Source of the DNA: an uncultured Bacillota bacterium
GTDB taxonomy: Bacteria; Bacillota; Clostridia; Oscillospirales; Oscillospiraceae
Reading direction: 5' to 3'
Assembly (NCBI GenBank): GCA_947650875.1
Contig: CANSXE010000018.1
Location: forward strand, 1 to 32,518
Length of the DNA stretch: 32,518 bases
Shown here piece by piece: positions 1-7,943 of the stretch. Each line of letters starts with the position of its first letter. Positions within the stretch are counted from its first letter, which is position 1. The notes under the pieces were generated by a model, which saw nothing but the letters and a program-made list of their open reading frames with translations, made no database searches and was not told where the DNA came from. Both the position numbers and the translations under genes were made by a program.

Positions 1-2
1 CC

Positions 3-728
3 ACCACCCTGCCCTCCATGCTGGACATCCTGGCCCGGAACTACAACTACCGCAACAAGGACGTCCGTCTCTACGAGCTGGGCCGGGTGTATGCGCCCGG
101 CGGGGAGAACGGCCTGGCCAACGAGACCAAGGTGCTCACCCTGGGGGCCTACGGCGAGGGCTTCGACTTCTACGACCTGAAGGGAGCGGTGGAGGTCATT
201 CTGAAGGATATCCGGGCTGAGGAGGTCCATTTTGAGACCCCCGACGAGTTCCCCGGCGCGGTGTCCTACCACCCCGGCCGGTGTGCCGCTGTGTGGGCGG
301 GGAGCGACTGTCTGGGCATCATCGGCCAGGTCCACCCCAGCGTGACCAAGGCCTTCGGCGTGGACGGCGAGCTGTACTGCGCCGAGCTGTCCTTCGACGA
401 ATTGAAGCTGGCCCAGGGCGCCGGGGCGGAGTACGTCCCCCTGCCCAAATTCCCCTCCGTCACCCGGGACATCGCCGTGGTATGCGACGAGACAACTACC
501 GTGGGCGCGCTGGAGAAGGCCATCCGCAAGGGGGCCAAGGGCCTGCTCAAAGAGGTCGCCCTCTTCGACATCTACCGGGGCAAGGGGATCGACGAGGGCA
601 AGAAGTCGGTGGCCTTCAACCTGGTCCTCCGGGCGGACGACCGCTCCCTCACCTCCGAGGAGGCCGACGAGGACGTAACATCCATCCTGGAGACCCTGGA
701 GCGGGACTGCGGAGCAAAACTGAGATAA
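3..728 (+). CDS. pheT: Phenylalanyl-tRNA synthetase beta subunit, C-terminal part (5' end outside window)
   Basis: Open frame continues upstream of ORF 18..728. C-terminal B5/FDX-ACB-like sequence: 'FPSVTRDIAVVCDETTTVGALEKAIRKG...LKEVALFDIYRGKGIDEGKKSVAFNLVLRADDRSLTSEEAD'. Confidence 0.93.
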   Translation, partial: TTLPSMLDILARNYNYRNKDVRLYELGRVYAPGGENGLANETKVLTLGAYGEGFDFYDLKGAVEVILKDIRAEEVHFETPDEFPGAVSYHPGRCAAVWAGSDCLGIIGQVHPSVTKAFGVDGELYCAELSFDELKLAQGAGAEYVPLPKFPSVTRDIAVVCDETTTVGALEKAIRKGAKGLLKEVALFDIYRGKGIDEGKKSVAFNLVLRADDRSLTSEEADEDVTSILETLERDCGAKLR

Positions 729-738
729 GGAGAGTGCC

Positions 739-1773
739 ATGATCCGATTTGAATGCGACTACACCACCGGGGCCCACCCCAAAATTCTGGAAGCCCTGGT
801 AAACACCAACGGCGAAGCCTGTCCCGGCTACGGGGTGGACATCCACTGCGAGCGGGCCCGGGCCATGCTCCGGGAGCTGTGTCAGGCCCCGGAGGCGGGG
901 GTCCACTTCCTGGTGGGGGGCACCCAGGCCAACACCACGGTGATTGCCGCCGCCCTGCGGCCCCACCAGGGGGCGCTGTGCGCCGAAACGGGCCACATCA
1001 ACACCCACGAGTCCGGGGCCATCGAGTCCACCGGCCACAAGGTGCTCACCCTGCCCGCCGAAAACGGCAAGATTACCGCCCGACAGATCGGCCAATACTG
1101 CCAGGACCACTACGATAACGAAGCCTGGGAGCATATGGTGCAGCCCGGCATGGTCTATCTCTCCCTCCCCACCGAGCTGGGCACTGTGTACACCCTGGCG
1201 GAGCTGGAGGAGATCAGCCAGACCTGCCGGCGGTGGAAGCTGCCCCTCTTTGTAGACGGAGCCCGGCTGGCCTGCGGCCTGGCGGCGTCGGATGTGACCC
1301 TGCCCGACCTGGCCCGGCTGTGCGACGTGTTCTACCTGGGGGGCACCAAGGCGGGGCTGCTCTTTGGCGAAGCGGTGGTGATTACCAACCCCGCCCTGAA
1401 CCACGACTTTCGCTACCTCATCAAGCAGCGCGGCGGGATGCTGGCCAAGGGCCGGCTGCTGGGAGTACAGTTCGAGACCTTTTTAAAGGATGGGCTCTTC
1501 CTGGAGATCGGCAGGCAGGAGGTGGCCCAGGCCATGCGCCTACGGGAGACCTTCCTGGCCAAGGGCTGCCCCCTCCTTGTGGACTCCGCCACCAATCAGC
1601 AGTTCCCCATTCTCACCAACGGAGCTGTGTCGGTCCTGAAGCACAAATATTCCTTCGAGGTGTGGGAAAAGGTGGACCAGGCCCACACCGCCGTCCGCTT
1701 CTGCACCAGCTGGTCCACCACCGATGCTGACGTGGACGCGCTGATTGCTGATATACAGTCCCTTTCCATGTAA
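739..1773 (+). CDS. Low-specificity threonine aldolase / beta-eliminating lyase family (PLP-dependent)
   Basis: ATG preceded by 'aaggaga'. Motifs 'HINTHESGAIE', 'LFVDGARLACGLA', 'DVFYLGGTKAGLLFGEAVV' (PLP lysine region). Confidence 0.9.
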   Translation: MIRFECDYTTGAHPKILEALVNTNGEACPGYGVDIHCERARAMLRELCQAPEAGVHFLVGGTQANTTVIAAALRPHQGALCAETGHINTHESGAIESTGHKVLTLPAENGKITARQIGQYCQDHYDNEAWEHMVQPGMVYLSLPTELGTVYTLAELEEISQTCRRWKLPLFVDGARLACGLAASDVTLPDLARLCDVFYLGGTKAGLLFGEAVVITNPALNHDFRYLIKQRGGMLAKGRLLGVQFETFLKDGLFLEIGRQEVAQAMRLRETFLAKGCPLLVDSATNQQFPILTNGAVSVLKHKYSFEVWEKVDQAHTAVRFCTSWSTTDADVDALIADIQSLSM

Positions 1774-1879
1774 ACGCTCATCCCCTGTTGACCGGCGCAC
1801 ATCCCCGACTCCTTTCTCATAAAATGGTACAGCACCATTGGAAAGGAGTATCCGGAGCATCTGATCCGGTTTCAATCAT

Positions 1880-2845
1880 ATGAGCTTTTACTATCTTACC
1901 TCCACGGGACGCAATTTTGGCGGAGAGCCGGTGATCCCGCTGCCCTATCCCGGCGAGGGTGGGCCGGTCTACCCCGGAGACGATCCCGCGGCGGAGCCGG
2001 TGGTCCCGCTGCCCTTCCCCGGCGAGGGCGGGCCGGTCTACCCCGGAGACGATCCCGCGGCGGAGCCGGTAATCCCGCTGCCCTTCCCCGGCGAGGGTGG
2101 ACCGGTCTACCCCGGAGACGGTCCGACGGTGGAGCCGGTAATCCCGCTGCCCTTCCCCGGCGAGGGCGGACCGGTCTACCCCGGAAACAGCGGCGGTCAG
2201 TCCGGTGTGGCCAGAGTACGTTTTTTGAACGCAGCCTACAGCTATCCACCCCTTCGTATTTCTATATCCGGCAGCCGCTTCGTCAGCCGGCTGGGTTACG
2301 CTTCCGTCACCGGCTATGGCCGGGTCCGGGCCGGCTACCAGACTGTAACCGTCTCCAACAGCAGCGGCCGCATCTACCTTCAGCGGTCCCTGCCCTTCCC
2401 GGCCGGCGGAATCTCCACCGTGGCTGTGATTCGGACCGCCGGCGGCCTGAACCTGCTTCAGATAGCGGACGCCTGCTGCCGGCCCTCCAACGGCTATTCC
2501 ACCTTCCGGGTGGGCAACCTGGCCTACAACACCAGCCCGCTGGACGTGCTGATGAGTGACGGCCGGGTGGTCTACAGCGACCTGCGGTATAAAGAGGTCG
2601 CCCCCTTCCGGCGCATCGCGCCTGGGCGCTACCGGTTCTTCTATGCCGACACGAACCAGTCCCCCATACCCCCGTCGATGGACATCGAGACGCTGGACCC
2701 CGTCTGGCTGGATACCTACCCTCCGCTGGAGACCTTCGGCTCTGTCTATCTGAATGTCTCCGGCGGGGAGAACTACACCGTCTACCTGCTGCAAAACGGA
2801 AAGGGTCTTAACAATATCCAAAATATGATTTTGGTAGACGACTGA
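1880..2845 (+). CDS. DUF4397-like domain protein with N-terminal proline/glycine-rich tandem repeats
   Basis: N-terminal 23-aa repeats 'EPVIPLPFPGEGGPVYPGDDPAA', then 'VARVRFLNAAYSYPPLRISISGSRFVSRLGYASVTGYGRVRAGYQTVTVSNSSGR', resembling DUF4397 domains. Confidence 0.75.
   Translation: MSFYYLTSTGRNFGGEPVIPLPYPGEGGPVYPGDDPAAEPVVPLPFPGEGGPVYPGDDPAAEPVIPLPFPGEGGPVYPGDGPTVEPVIPLPFPGEGGPVYPGNSGGQSGVARVRFLNAAYSYPPLRISISGSRFVSRLGYASVTGYGRVRAGYQTVTVSNSSGRIYLQRSLPFPAGGISTVAVIRTAGGLNLLQIADACCRPSNGYSTFRVGNLAYNTSPLDVLMSDGRVVYSDLRYKEVAPFRRIAPGRYRFFYADTNQSPIPPSMDIETLDPVWLDTYPPLETFGSVYLNVSGGENYTVYLLQNGKGLNNIQNMILVDD
1925..2188 (+). repeat. Coding tandem repeat, 69-bp unit, about 3.8 copies
   Basis: Unit starts (gagccggt...) at 1925, 1994, 2063 and 2132, exactly 69 bp apart; units are near-identical. 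Confidence 0.93.
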
Positions 2846-2853
2846 ATCAAAGA

Positions 2854-2894
2854 AGAGGGCCCCGCTGTTCCTTCAAAACAGCAGGGCCCTCTTT
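2854..2894. terminator. Bidirectional intrinsic terminator between convergent genes
   Basis: Inverted repeat 'gagggccccgctgtt...aacagcagggccctctttt' between the + DUF4397-like gene and the - thiN gene. Confidence 0.8.
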
Positions 2895-2914
2895 TGTCTT
2901 TCAACTTTCCGCGG

Positions 2915-3580
2915 CTATTCCGCCCACAGCTTGGGCAGCTTGGCATAAAAGCCGCCCCTGTCCTCCCAGATGAGGAGCAGGCTGCCCTTTTCCACTGAAA
3001 CGACGGCCGGCTCGCCTAAAAACTGGTTGCTCACCCCCAGAGGAAAGCTGCCGGTGAGGGTGTGGTTTTCCAGGGGGAATTTCAGGCCGGAGAGATTGAC
3101 CCCCTCCGCCGTGCCGCTGTTGCAGAAGACGGACAGATACCCCTCCATGGCGGCGGGGAAGGTGATTTTTTTGCCGTCCCGGAGACAGGTGGCCACAGTT
3201 TTCTCTCCGGCCAGAAAGCCCTGGGCCCCGTGGAGGGTCAGCCAGTCCAGCAGCTGGAGGTTGCCCAGGGTATGCTCCAGCCGTCCGCCCACCCCTCCCA
3301 GCAGGATAAAGCGGCGATAGCCCAGCTCCAGCCCCTTGCGGATGGCGTATACCATGTCGGTGTCGTCCTTCTCGGCGGGGAGCTGGATAACGTTGGGGTG
3401 ATTTGGCCTGTGGCCCAGGGAGTCAAAATCCCCCACTGCCAGGTCGGGGTTGACGCCGTAGGCCACCAGGGAGTCAAACCCCCGGTCGGCGGCGATCACA
3501 TAGTCCCCTGACGTGGGATAGGGGCGCAGGTCGGGCGTTAAGGACATAGCCCCCACAATGTAGCAGATTTTTTGGTTCAC
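2915..3580 (-). CDS. thiN: Thiamine diphosphokinase
   Basis: 'KICYIVGAM...YVIAADRGFDSLVAYGVNPDLAVGDFDSLG...LPAEKDDTDMVYAIRKGLELGYRRFILLGGVGGRLEHTLGNLQLL'. A GTG start at 3580 has an upstream AGGAGG; the ORF track extends to 3637. Confidence 0.92.
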   Translation of the reverse strand: MNQKICYIVGAMSLTPDLRPYPTSGDYVIAADRGFDSLVAYGVNPDLAVGDFDSLGHRPNHPNVIQLPAEKDDTDMVYAIRKGLELGYRRFILLGGVGGRLEHTLGNLQLLDWLTLHGAQGFLAGEKTVATCLRDGKKITFPAAMEGYLSVFCNSGTAEGVNLSGLKFPLENHTLTGSFPLGVSNQFLGEPAVVSVEKGSLLLIWEDRGGFYAKLPKLWAE

Positions 3581-3664
3581 AGCATGCCGCCTCCTCTGCC
3601 GCTCAATCATTTCATTTCCCATTATATAACAGGACACCCTCCCTTTGCAAGGCCGCTTTATATA

Positions 3665-4180
3665 TTATTTCAGCGGGAACAATCCGGCGCCCTCATGGCG
3701 CAGCAGCCACTGCTTCCGGTCCAGTCCGCCCGCATAGCCGGTGAGGGTTCCGTCCGCCCCCACCAGCCTGTGGCATGGGATAATGATAGAGACGGGGTTA
3801 TGGCCCACGGCGCCTCCCACCGCCTGAGCAGACATAGACGCCCGCCCCAGTCTCTCCGCTGTTTTCCGGGCCAGCTCCCCGTAGGTAATCACCTGTCCGT
3901 ATGGGATCTCCAGCAAAAGGGCCCATACCGTCTGACGGAAGGGACTGCCCTCCGGCGCCAGCGGCAGCTCGCCGGGGTCGGGTCTCCCTCCGGCAAAATA
4001 GCGGTCCAGCCAGTCCCGGGTCCGGGTCAGCACAGGAACGCCGTCTTCCTGGACCATCTCTCCGGAATGGGAACCGCCAAAGTATTTCTGCCCCTCGATC
4101 CACAGTCCAACCAGCTTGTCCCTGCGGCAGCACAGGGTAAGCCTTCCCACCGGAGCACTGTATTGTGTAAAAAGGTACAT
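3665..4180 (-). CDS. ogt: Methylated-DNA--[protein]-cysteine S-methyltransferase
   Basis: Active-site motif 'NPVSIIIPCHRLVGADGTLTGYAGGLDRKQWLLRHEG'. ATG at 4180 (MYLFTQYS) follows AAGGAG; the ORF track extends to 4198. Confidence 0.93.
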   Translation of the reverse strand: MYLFTQYSAPVGRLTLCCRRDKLVGLWIEGQKYFGGSHSGEMVQEDGVPVLTRTRDWLDRYFAGGRPDPGELPLAPEGSPFRQTVWALLLEIPYGQVITYGELARKTAERLGRASMSAQAVGGAVGHNPVSIIIPCHRLVGADGTLTGYAGGLDRKQWLLRHEGAGLFPLK

Positions 4181-4297
4181 CTCAATTTCTCCTTCCATAT
4201 TACCAGGCGCATGGACTTCCCCTCCATCCGCCGGGCCGCTGTGATATTTAAGTCATATTATACCGGAAATATCTCCAGAGGACAAGGGGAACCGCCC

Positions 4298-4327
4298 TTG
4301 ACGCACCTCGGTTCTCCGCTCTATAAT
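4298..4327 (+). promoter_or_regulatory. Sigma-A-type promoter for the VOC gene
   Basis: TTGACG (4298-4303), 18-nt spacer, TATAAT (4322-4327), about 50 nt before the ATG. Confidence 0.7.
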
Positions 4328-4377
4328 AGAGCCACCGGGCCGTTTGTACACGGCACAATACAGAAGGGGGAACCATT

Positions 4378-4770
4378 ATGAATGAAATCGGAAAACGGGT
4401 CACCGGCCTTCAGCACATCGGCCTGCCCACCAATGACATGGCCGCCACCGTGGCCTTCTACCAGTCTCTGGGCTTTACCCTGGCTCACCAGGCCGACAAC
4501 GACGGTGAGAAGGTCTGCTTTTTGCAGCTGGCCGGGGTGTGCATCGAAGCCTACGAGAACGGCATGGCCGTGGGCCGGGCGGGGGCCATCGACCACATTG
4601 CCCTGGACGTGGATGACATCCAGGCCGCCTGGGAGGCCGTCCGCGCCGCCGGCTATCAGCCCCGGGAGACAGCCATCCGAACCCTCCCCTTTTGGGAGCG
4701 GGGGGTAAGCTTTTTCAACATTCAGGGGCCCAACGGAGAAACGGTGGAGTTTGGACAAATTTTATCATGA
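4378..4770 (+). CDS. VOC (glyoxalase/bleomycin-resistance fold) family protein
   Basis: 'GLQHIGLPTNDMAATVAFYQSLGFTLAHQ...IDHIALDVDDIQAAWEAVRAAGYQP...FFNIQGPNGETVEFGQ'. Confidence 0.85.
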   Translation: MNEIGKRVTGLQHIGLPTNDMAATVAFYQSLGFTLAHQADNDGEKVCFLQLAGVCIEAYENGMAVGRAGAIDHIALDVDDIQAAWEAVRAAGYQPRETAIRTLPFWERGVSFFNIQGPNGETVEFGQILS

Positions 4771-4810
4771 AATTTTGGCACGCCGTCCGCTGGAAAAATC
4801 AGGATTCGTC

Positions 4811-4839
4811 TTGCGGCCCGCCCCTCCCTGTGCTACAAT
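4811..4839 (+). promoter_or_regulatory. Putative sigma-A-type promoter
   Basis: TTGCGG (4811-4816), 17-nt spacer, TACAAT (4834-4839), upstream of the ORF at 4882. Confidence 0.5.
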
Positions 4840-4881
4840 AGAGGAAATGGTCGAACCGAGGGAAAGGGGAGAAAAACCGCA

Positions 4882-5394
4882 ATGGCAAAACAAAAAGCCG
4901 TGACAGAGACCAGACTGGCCCCGGAGCTGATGCTCGAGGTATGCAGAGCTCTCAACTTCGACCCCGTCGAGTTTGCAAAGCGTCACGCAGAGGAATTTAT
5001 CCGCCAGTACCTGCGGCTGGACGGGATGCTCAGCTATGTGGGCGAGGAAATTGTAATCTATCTGGCCCCTCGCATCAACGAGTGCCTGTCAAAAGCGGAG
5101 TACGCCCTGCTGTCCTACATCGAGTACGCCGGGCGGTGCCCCAAGACAGAGGATTCCGACTGCTTTAGTCAGGCGGTGGCCAACTACATGAACGCACGGG
5201 GTCAGGGGGGCGGAGACTGGGGATACGCCTTTGAGGGAGAGGGCGCCAAGGCCCGCTGCCTGGCACTCTACCCCCAGATGTATGCCGCGGCCCAGGCCAT
5301 GTACACCTTTGCCGGGGAGACAGGGGAGTTTAAAGAGGTCTTCCGAACCGACGGCCCCAACGCATGGCCCAACCCTAACCGTATTAAGCTTTGA
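4882..5394 (+). CDS. Hypothetical protein, 170 aa
   Basis: Open frame starting 'MAKQKAVTETRLAPELMLEVC' with upstream promoter, 'agggaaaggggag' RBS and a terminator directly after the stop. Confidence 0.7.
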   Translation: MAKQKAVTETRLAPELMLEVCRALNFDPVEFAKRHAEEFIRQYLRLDGMLSYVGEEIVIYLAPRINECLSKAEYALLSYIEYAGRCPKTEDSDCFSQAVANYMNARGQGGGDWGYAFEGEGAKARCLALYPQMYAAAQAMYTFAGETGEFKEVFRTDGPNAWPNPNRIKL

Positions 5395-5436
5395 CAAAAC
5401 AGCGGCGCGGAACTTTCCGCGCCGCTGTTTTGTCAA
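5391..5436. terminator. Strong intrinsic terminator
   Basis: 20-bp perfect inverted repeat ttgacaaaacagcggcgcgg / ccgcgccgctgttttgtcaa with a 6-nt loop, overlapping the stop codon of the upstream ORF. Confidence 0.85.
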
Positions 5437-5464
5437 AAAATGAAATTTTTCCTGCAAAACCTCC

Positions 5465-5493
5465 TTGTAAAATTGCCGCTTATGTGATAGAAT
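5465..5493 (+). promoter_or_regulatory. Putative promoter of the hydrogenase operon
   Basis: TTGTAA (5465-5470), 17-nt spacer, TAGAAT (5488-5493). Confidence 0.5.
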
Positions 5494-5558
5494 CACAAAG
5501 AGCACCCTTTTAGGCGCAGCATTTTATATGCAATGATACAGAGAGGAGAACGCAAGCC

Positions 5559-6047
5559 ATGTCCAATGGAATTTCCATGGAGCGGGTGGAGGAGATCATC
5601 GACGGCTACGGCTGTCAGGTCCACCACCTTATCGCCATCATGCAGGACATCCAGGCGGAGTATAAGTACCTCAGTCCGGCCGTGCTGGAGCGCATCGCCC
5701 AAAAGCTGGGGATCGGAGTGGCCAAGGTATACAGCGTGGCCACCTTCTATGAGAACTTTTCCCTGGAGGCCAAGGGCAAGTACATCATCAAGGTGTGTGA
5801 CGGCACCGCCTGCCATGTGCGCAAGTCCCAGCCCATCTACAACGCCATCCGGGAGTATCTGGAGCTGGAGGGCAAACAGAAGACCTCCGCCGACGGCCTG
5901 TTTACCCTGGAGACGGTGGCCTGCCTGGGGGCCTGCGGCCTGGCCCCGGTGGTCACGGTGAACGACCAGGTCCACTCCAAGATGAGCCCGGAGCTGGCCA
6001 TCGACCTGCTGGAAAGCTTGCGAAAGGAGGACGCCGCCAATGCCTGA
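5559..6047 (+). CDS. NuoE-like 2Fe-2S subunit of NAD-dependent [FeFe]-hydrogenase (HydC type)
   Basis: 'GIGVAKVYSVATFYENFSLEAKGKYIIKVCDGTACHVRKS...LETVACLGACGLAPVVTVND' (thioredoxin-like [2Fe-2S] cysteines). Overlaps the next gene's start. Confidence 0.92.
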   Translation: MSNGISMERVEEIIDGYGCQVHHLIAIMQDIQAEYKYLSPAVLERIAQKLGIGVAKVYSVATFYENFSLEAKGKYIIKVCDGTACHVRKSQPIYNAIREYLELEGKQKTSADGLFTLETVACLGACGLAPVVTVNDQVHSKMSPELAIDLLESLRKEDAANA

Positions 6048-7938
6048 AATGAACCGTGAACGTTTGGAGGTCCGCCGTGTCAAGGCGAAACGGGCCCTGT
6101 CCTATCAGAAGCGGCAGATTCTGCTGTGTGCCGGCACCGGCTGCATCGCCGGCGGCGCGCTGAAGCTGTATGACTACTTTCAGGAGGAGTGCGCCCGCCG
6201 GGGACTGGACGTCTATGTGGGCCTGACCCAGGAGAACGAGACCGAGGATGTCACCGAGCCCAAGGGGGACGGAGTCTACCTGAAAAGGAGCGGCTGCCAC
6301 GGCTTCTGCGAGATGGGCCCCCTGGTCCAGATCGAGCCGGAGGGCATCCTGTACACCCATGTCCAGCTGGAGGACTGCGACGAAATTATTGAAAAGACCA
6401 TCCTCAAGGGCGAGGTGGTGGAGCGGCTGCTCTACGAGCTGGACGGGGTGCGCTACACCAAGCACAGCGACATCCCCTTCTACCACCGCCAACACCGGAT
6501 CGTGCTGGAAAACTGCGGCACCATTGACGCCGAGGATATTGACGAGTATCTGGCCAAGGACGGCTATGTGGCCTTTGAGAAGGCCCTCTTCGAGATGACC
6601 GACGAGACCATCTGCAAGGAGATCCTGGACTCCGGCCTGCGGGGCCGGGGCGGCGGCGGCTTCCCCGCCGGCCGCAAGTGGGACAGCGTGCGCAAGCAGC
6701 CCAAGGGCAAGAAGTACGTGGTGTGCAACGGCGACGAGGGGGACCCCGGAGCCTTTATGGACCGCTCCATTATGGAGGGCAACCCCCACTCCATCATCGA
6801 GGGCATGCTCATTGCCGCCTTGGGGGCGGGGAGCGACGAGGGCTATATCTACGTCCGCGCCGAGTACCCCCTGGCGGTGGCCCGGCTGAAAACCGCCATC
6901 GCCAAGGCGGAGGAGATGAACCTGCTGGGCGACCACATCCTGGGCACCGACTTCTCCTTCCACCTCAACGTCAACCGGGGCGCGGGGGCCTTTGTCTGCG
7001 GCGAGGGCTCCGCCCTCACCGCATCCATCGAGGGCAACCGGGGTATGCCCCGGGTAAAGCCGCCCCGGACGGTGGAGCAGGGCCTGTGGGCCCGGCCCAC
7101 AGTGCTCAACAACGTGGAGACTTTCTCCGCCGTCCCCCTGATTATCCGCAAGGGCTCGGCATGGTTTAAGTCCATCGGCACCGAGAGCTCCCCGGGCACC
7201 AAGGCCTTTGCCCTCACCGGCAACGTGGTAAACACCGGTCTCATTGAGGTGCCCATGGGGGCCACCCTGCGGGAGATCATCTTTGACATCGGCGGCGGCA
7301 TCAAGGACGGCAAGAAGTTCAAGGCTGTCCAGATTGGCGGCCCCTCCGGCGGCTGTCTCACCGAGGAGCATCTGGACATGCCTCTGGACTTCGACTCCCT
7401 GAAAAAGCTGGGGGCCATGATCGGCTCCGGCGGTCTGGTGGTCATGGACGAGGACACCTGCATGGTGGAGGTGGCCCGGTTCTTCATGAACTTCACCCAG
7501 AACGAGTCCTGCGGCAAGTGCGTCCCCTGCCGGGAGGGCACCCGCCGGATGCTGGAGATTCTCACCCGCATTGTCAACAACGAGGGCAGCCTGGAGGACC
7601 TGGACCTGCTGGAGGAGCTGTCCGCCACCATCAGCGAGACCGCCCTGTGCGGCCTGGGCCAGAGCGCCTGCAAGCCGGTACAGAGCACGTTAAAGTATTT
7701 CCGGGACGAGTACCTGGCCCACGTGGTGGACAAGCACTGCCCCCACTGCAACGGCCGCAAGAAGGTGCTGCAGATCGACCCGGAGCTGTGTAAGGGCTGC
7801 GGCAAGTGCATGAAGCAGTGCCCCATGGAGGCCATCACCGGCCAGATCCGGATGCCCCATGTCATCGACACAGAGAAGTGTATCAAGTGCGGCGCGTGCT
7901 GGGGCTGCTGTCCCTTCGGCGCCATTCGGGAGGAGTGA
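6040..7938 (+). CDS. NuoF-like NADH-binding flavoprotein subunit (HydB type), C-terminal 2x[4Fe-4S] ferredoxin domain
   Basis: 'LRGRGGGGFPAGRKWDSV', 'CNGDEGDPGAFMDRSIMEGNPHSIIEGM', 'ESCGKCVPCREGTRRM', C-terminal 'CKGCGKCMKQCPMEAI...CIKCGACWGCCPFGAI'. Confidence 0.95.
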   Translation: MPEMNRERLEVRRVKAKRALSYQKRQILLCAGTGCIAGGALKLYDYFQEECARRGLDVYVGLTQENETEDVTEPKGDGVYLKRSGCHGFCEMGPLVQIEPEGILYTHVQLEDCDEIIEKTILKGEVVERLLYELDGVRYTKHSDIPFYHRQHRIVLENCGTIDAEDIDEYLAKDGYVAFEKALFEMTDETICKEILDSGLRGRGGGGFPAGRKWDSVRKQPKGKKYVVCNGDEGDPGAFMDRSIMEGNPHSIIEGMLIAALGAGSDEGYIYVRAEYPLAVARLKTAIAKAEEMNLLGDHILGTDFSFHLNVNRGAGAFVCGEGSALTASIEGNRGMPRVKPPRTVEQGLWARPTVLNNVETFSAVPLIIRKGSAWFKSIGTESSPGTKAFALTGNVVNTGLIEVPMGATLREIIFDIGGGIKDGKKFKAVQIGGPSGGCLTEEHLDMPLDFDSLKKLGAMIGSGGLVVMDEDTCMVEVARFFMNFTQNESCGKCVPCREGTRRMLEILTRIVNNEGSLEDLDLLEELSATISETALCGLGQSACKPVQSTLKYFRDEYLAHVVDKHCPHCNGRKKVLQIDPELCKGCGKCMKQCPMEAITGQIRMPHVIDTEKCIKCGACWGCCPFGAIREE

Positions 7939-7943
7939 GCGGT

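Noticed and set aside
1925-2188. 69-bp repeats as a possible CRISPR or noncoding satellite
   Set aside because: No unique spacers; repeats are in frame and encode a clean 23-aa unit.
1817-2821. 334-aa minus-strand ORF with repeats
   Set aside because: Antisense image of the DUF4397-like gene; its repeats are the complement of the 69-bp units.
5953-7371. 472-aa minus-strand ORF
   Set aside because: Shadow ORF antisense to hydC/hydB, with His/Leu/Val/Gly-rich composition and no recognisable domain.
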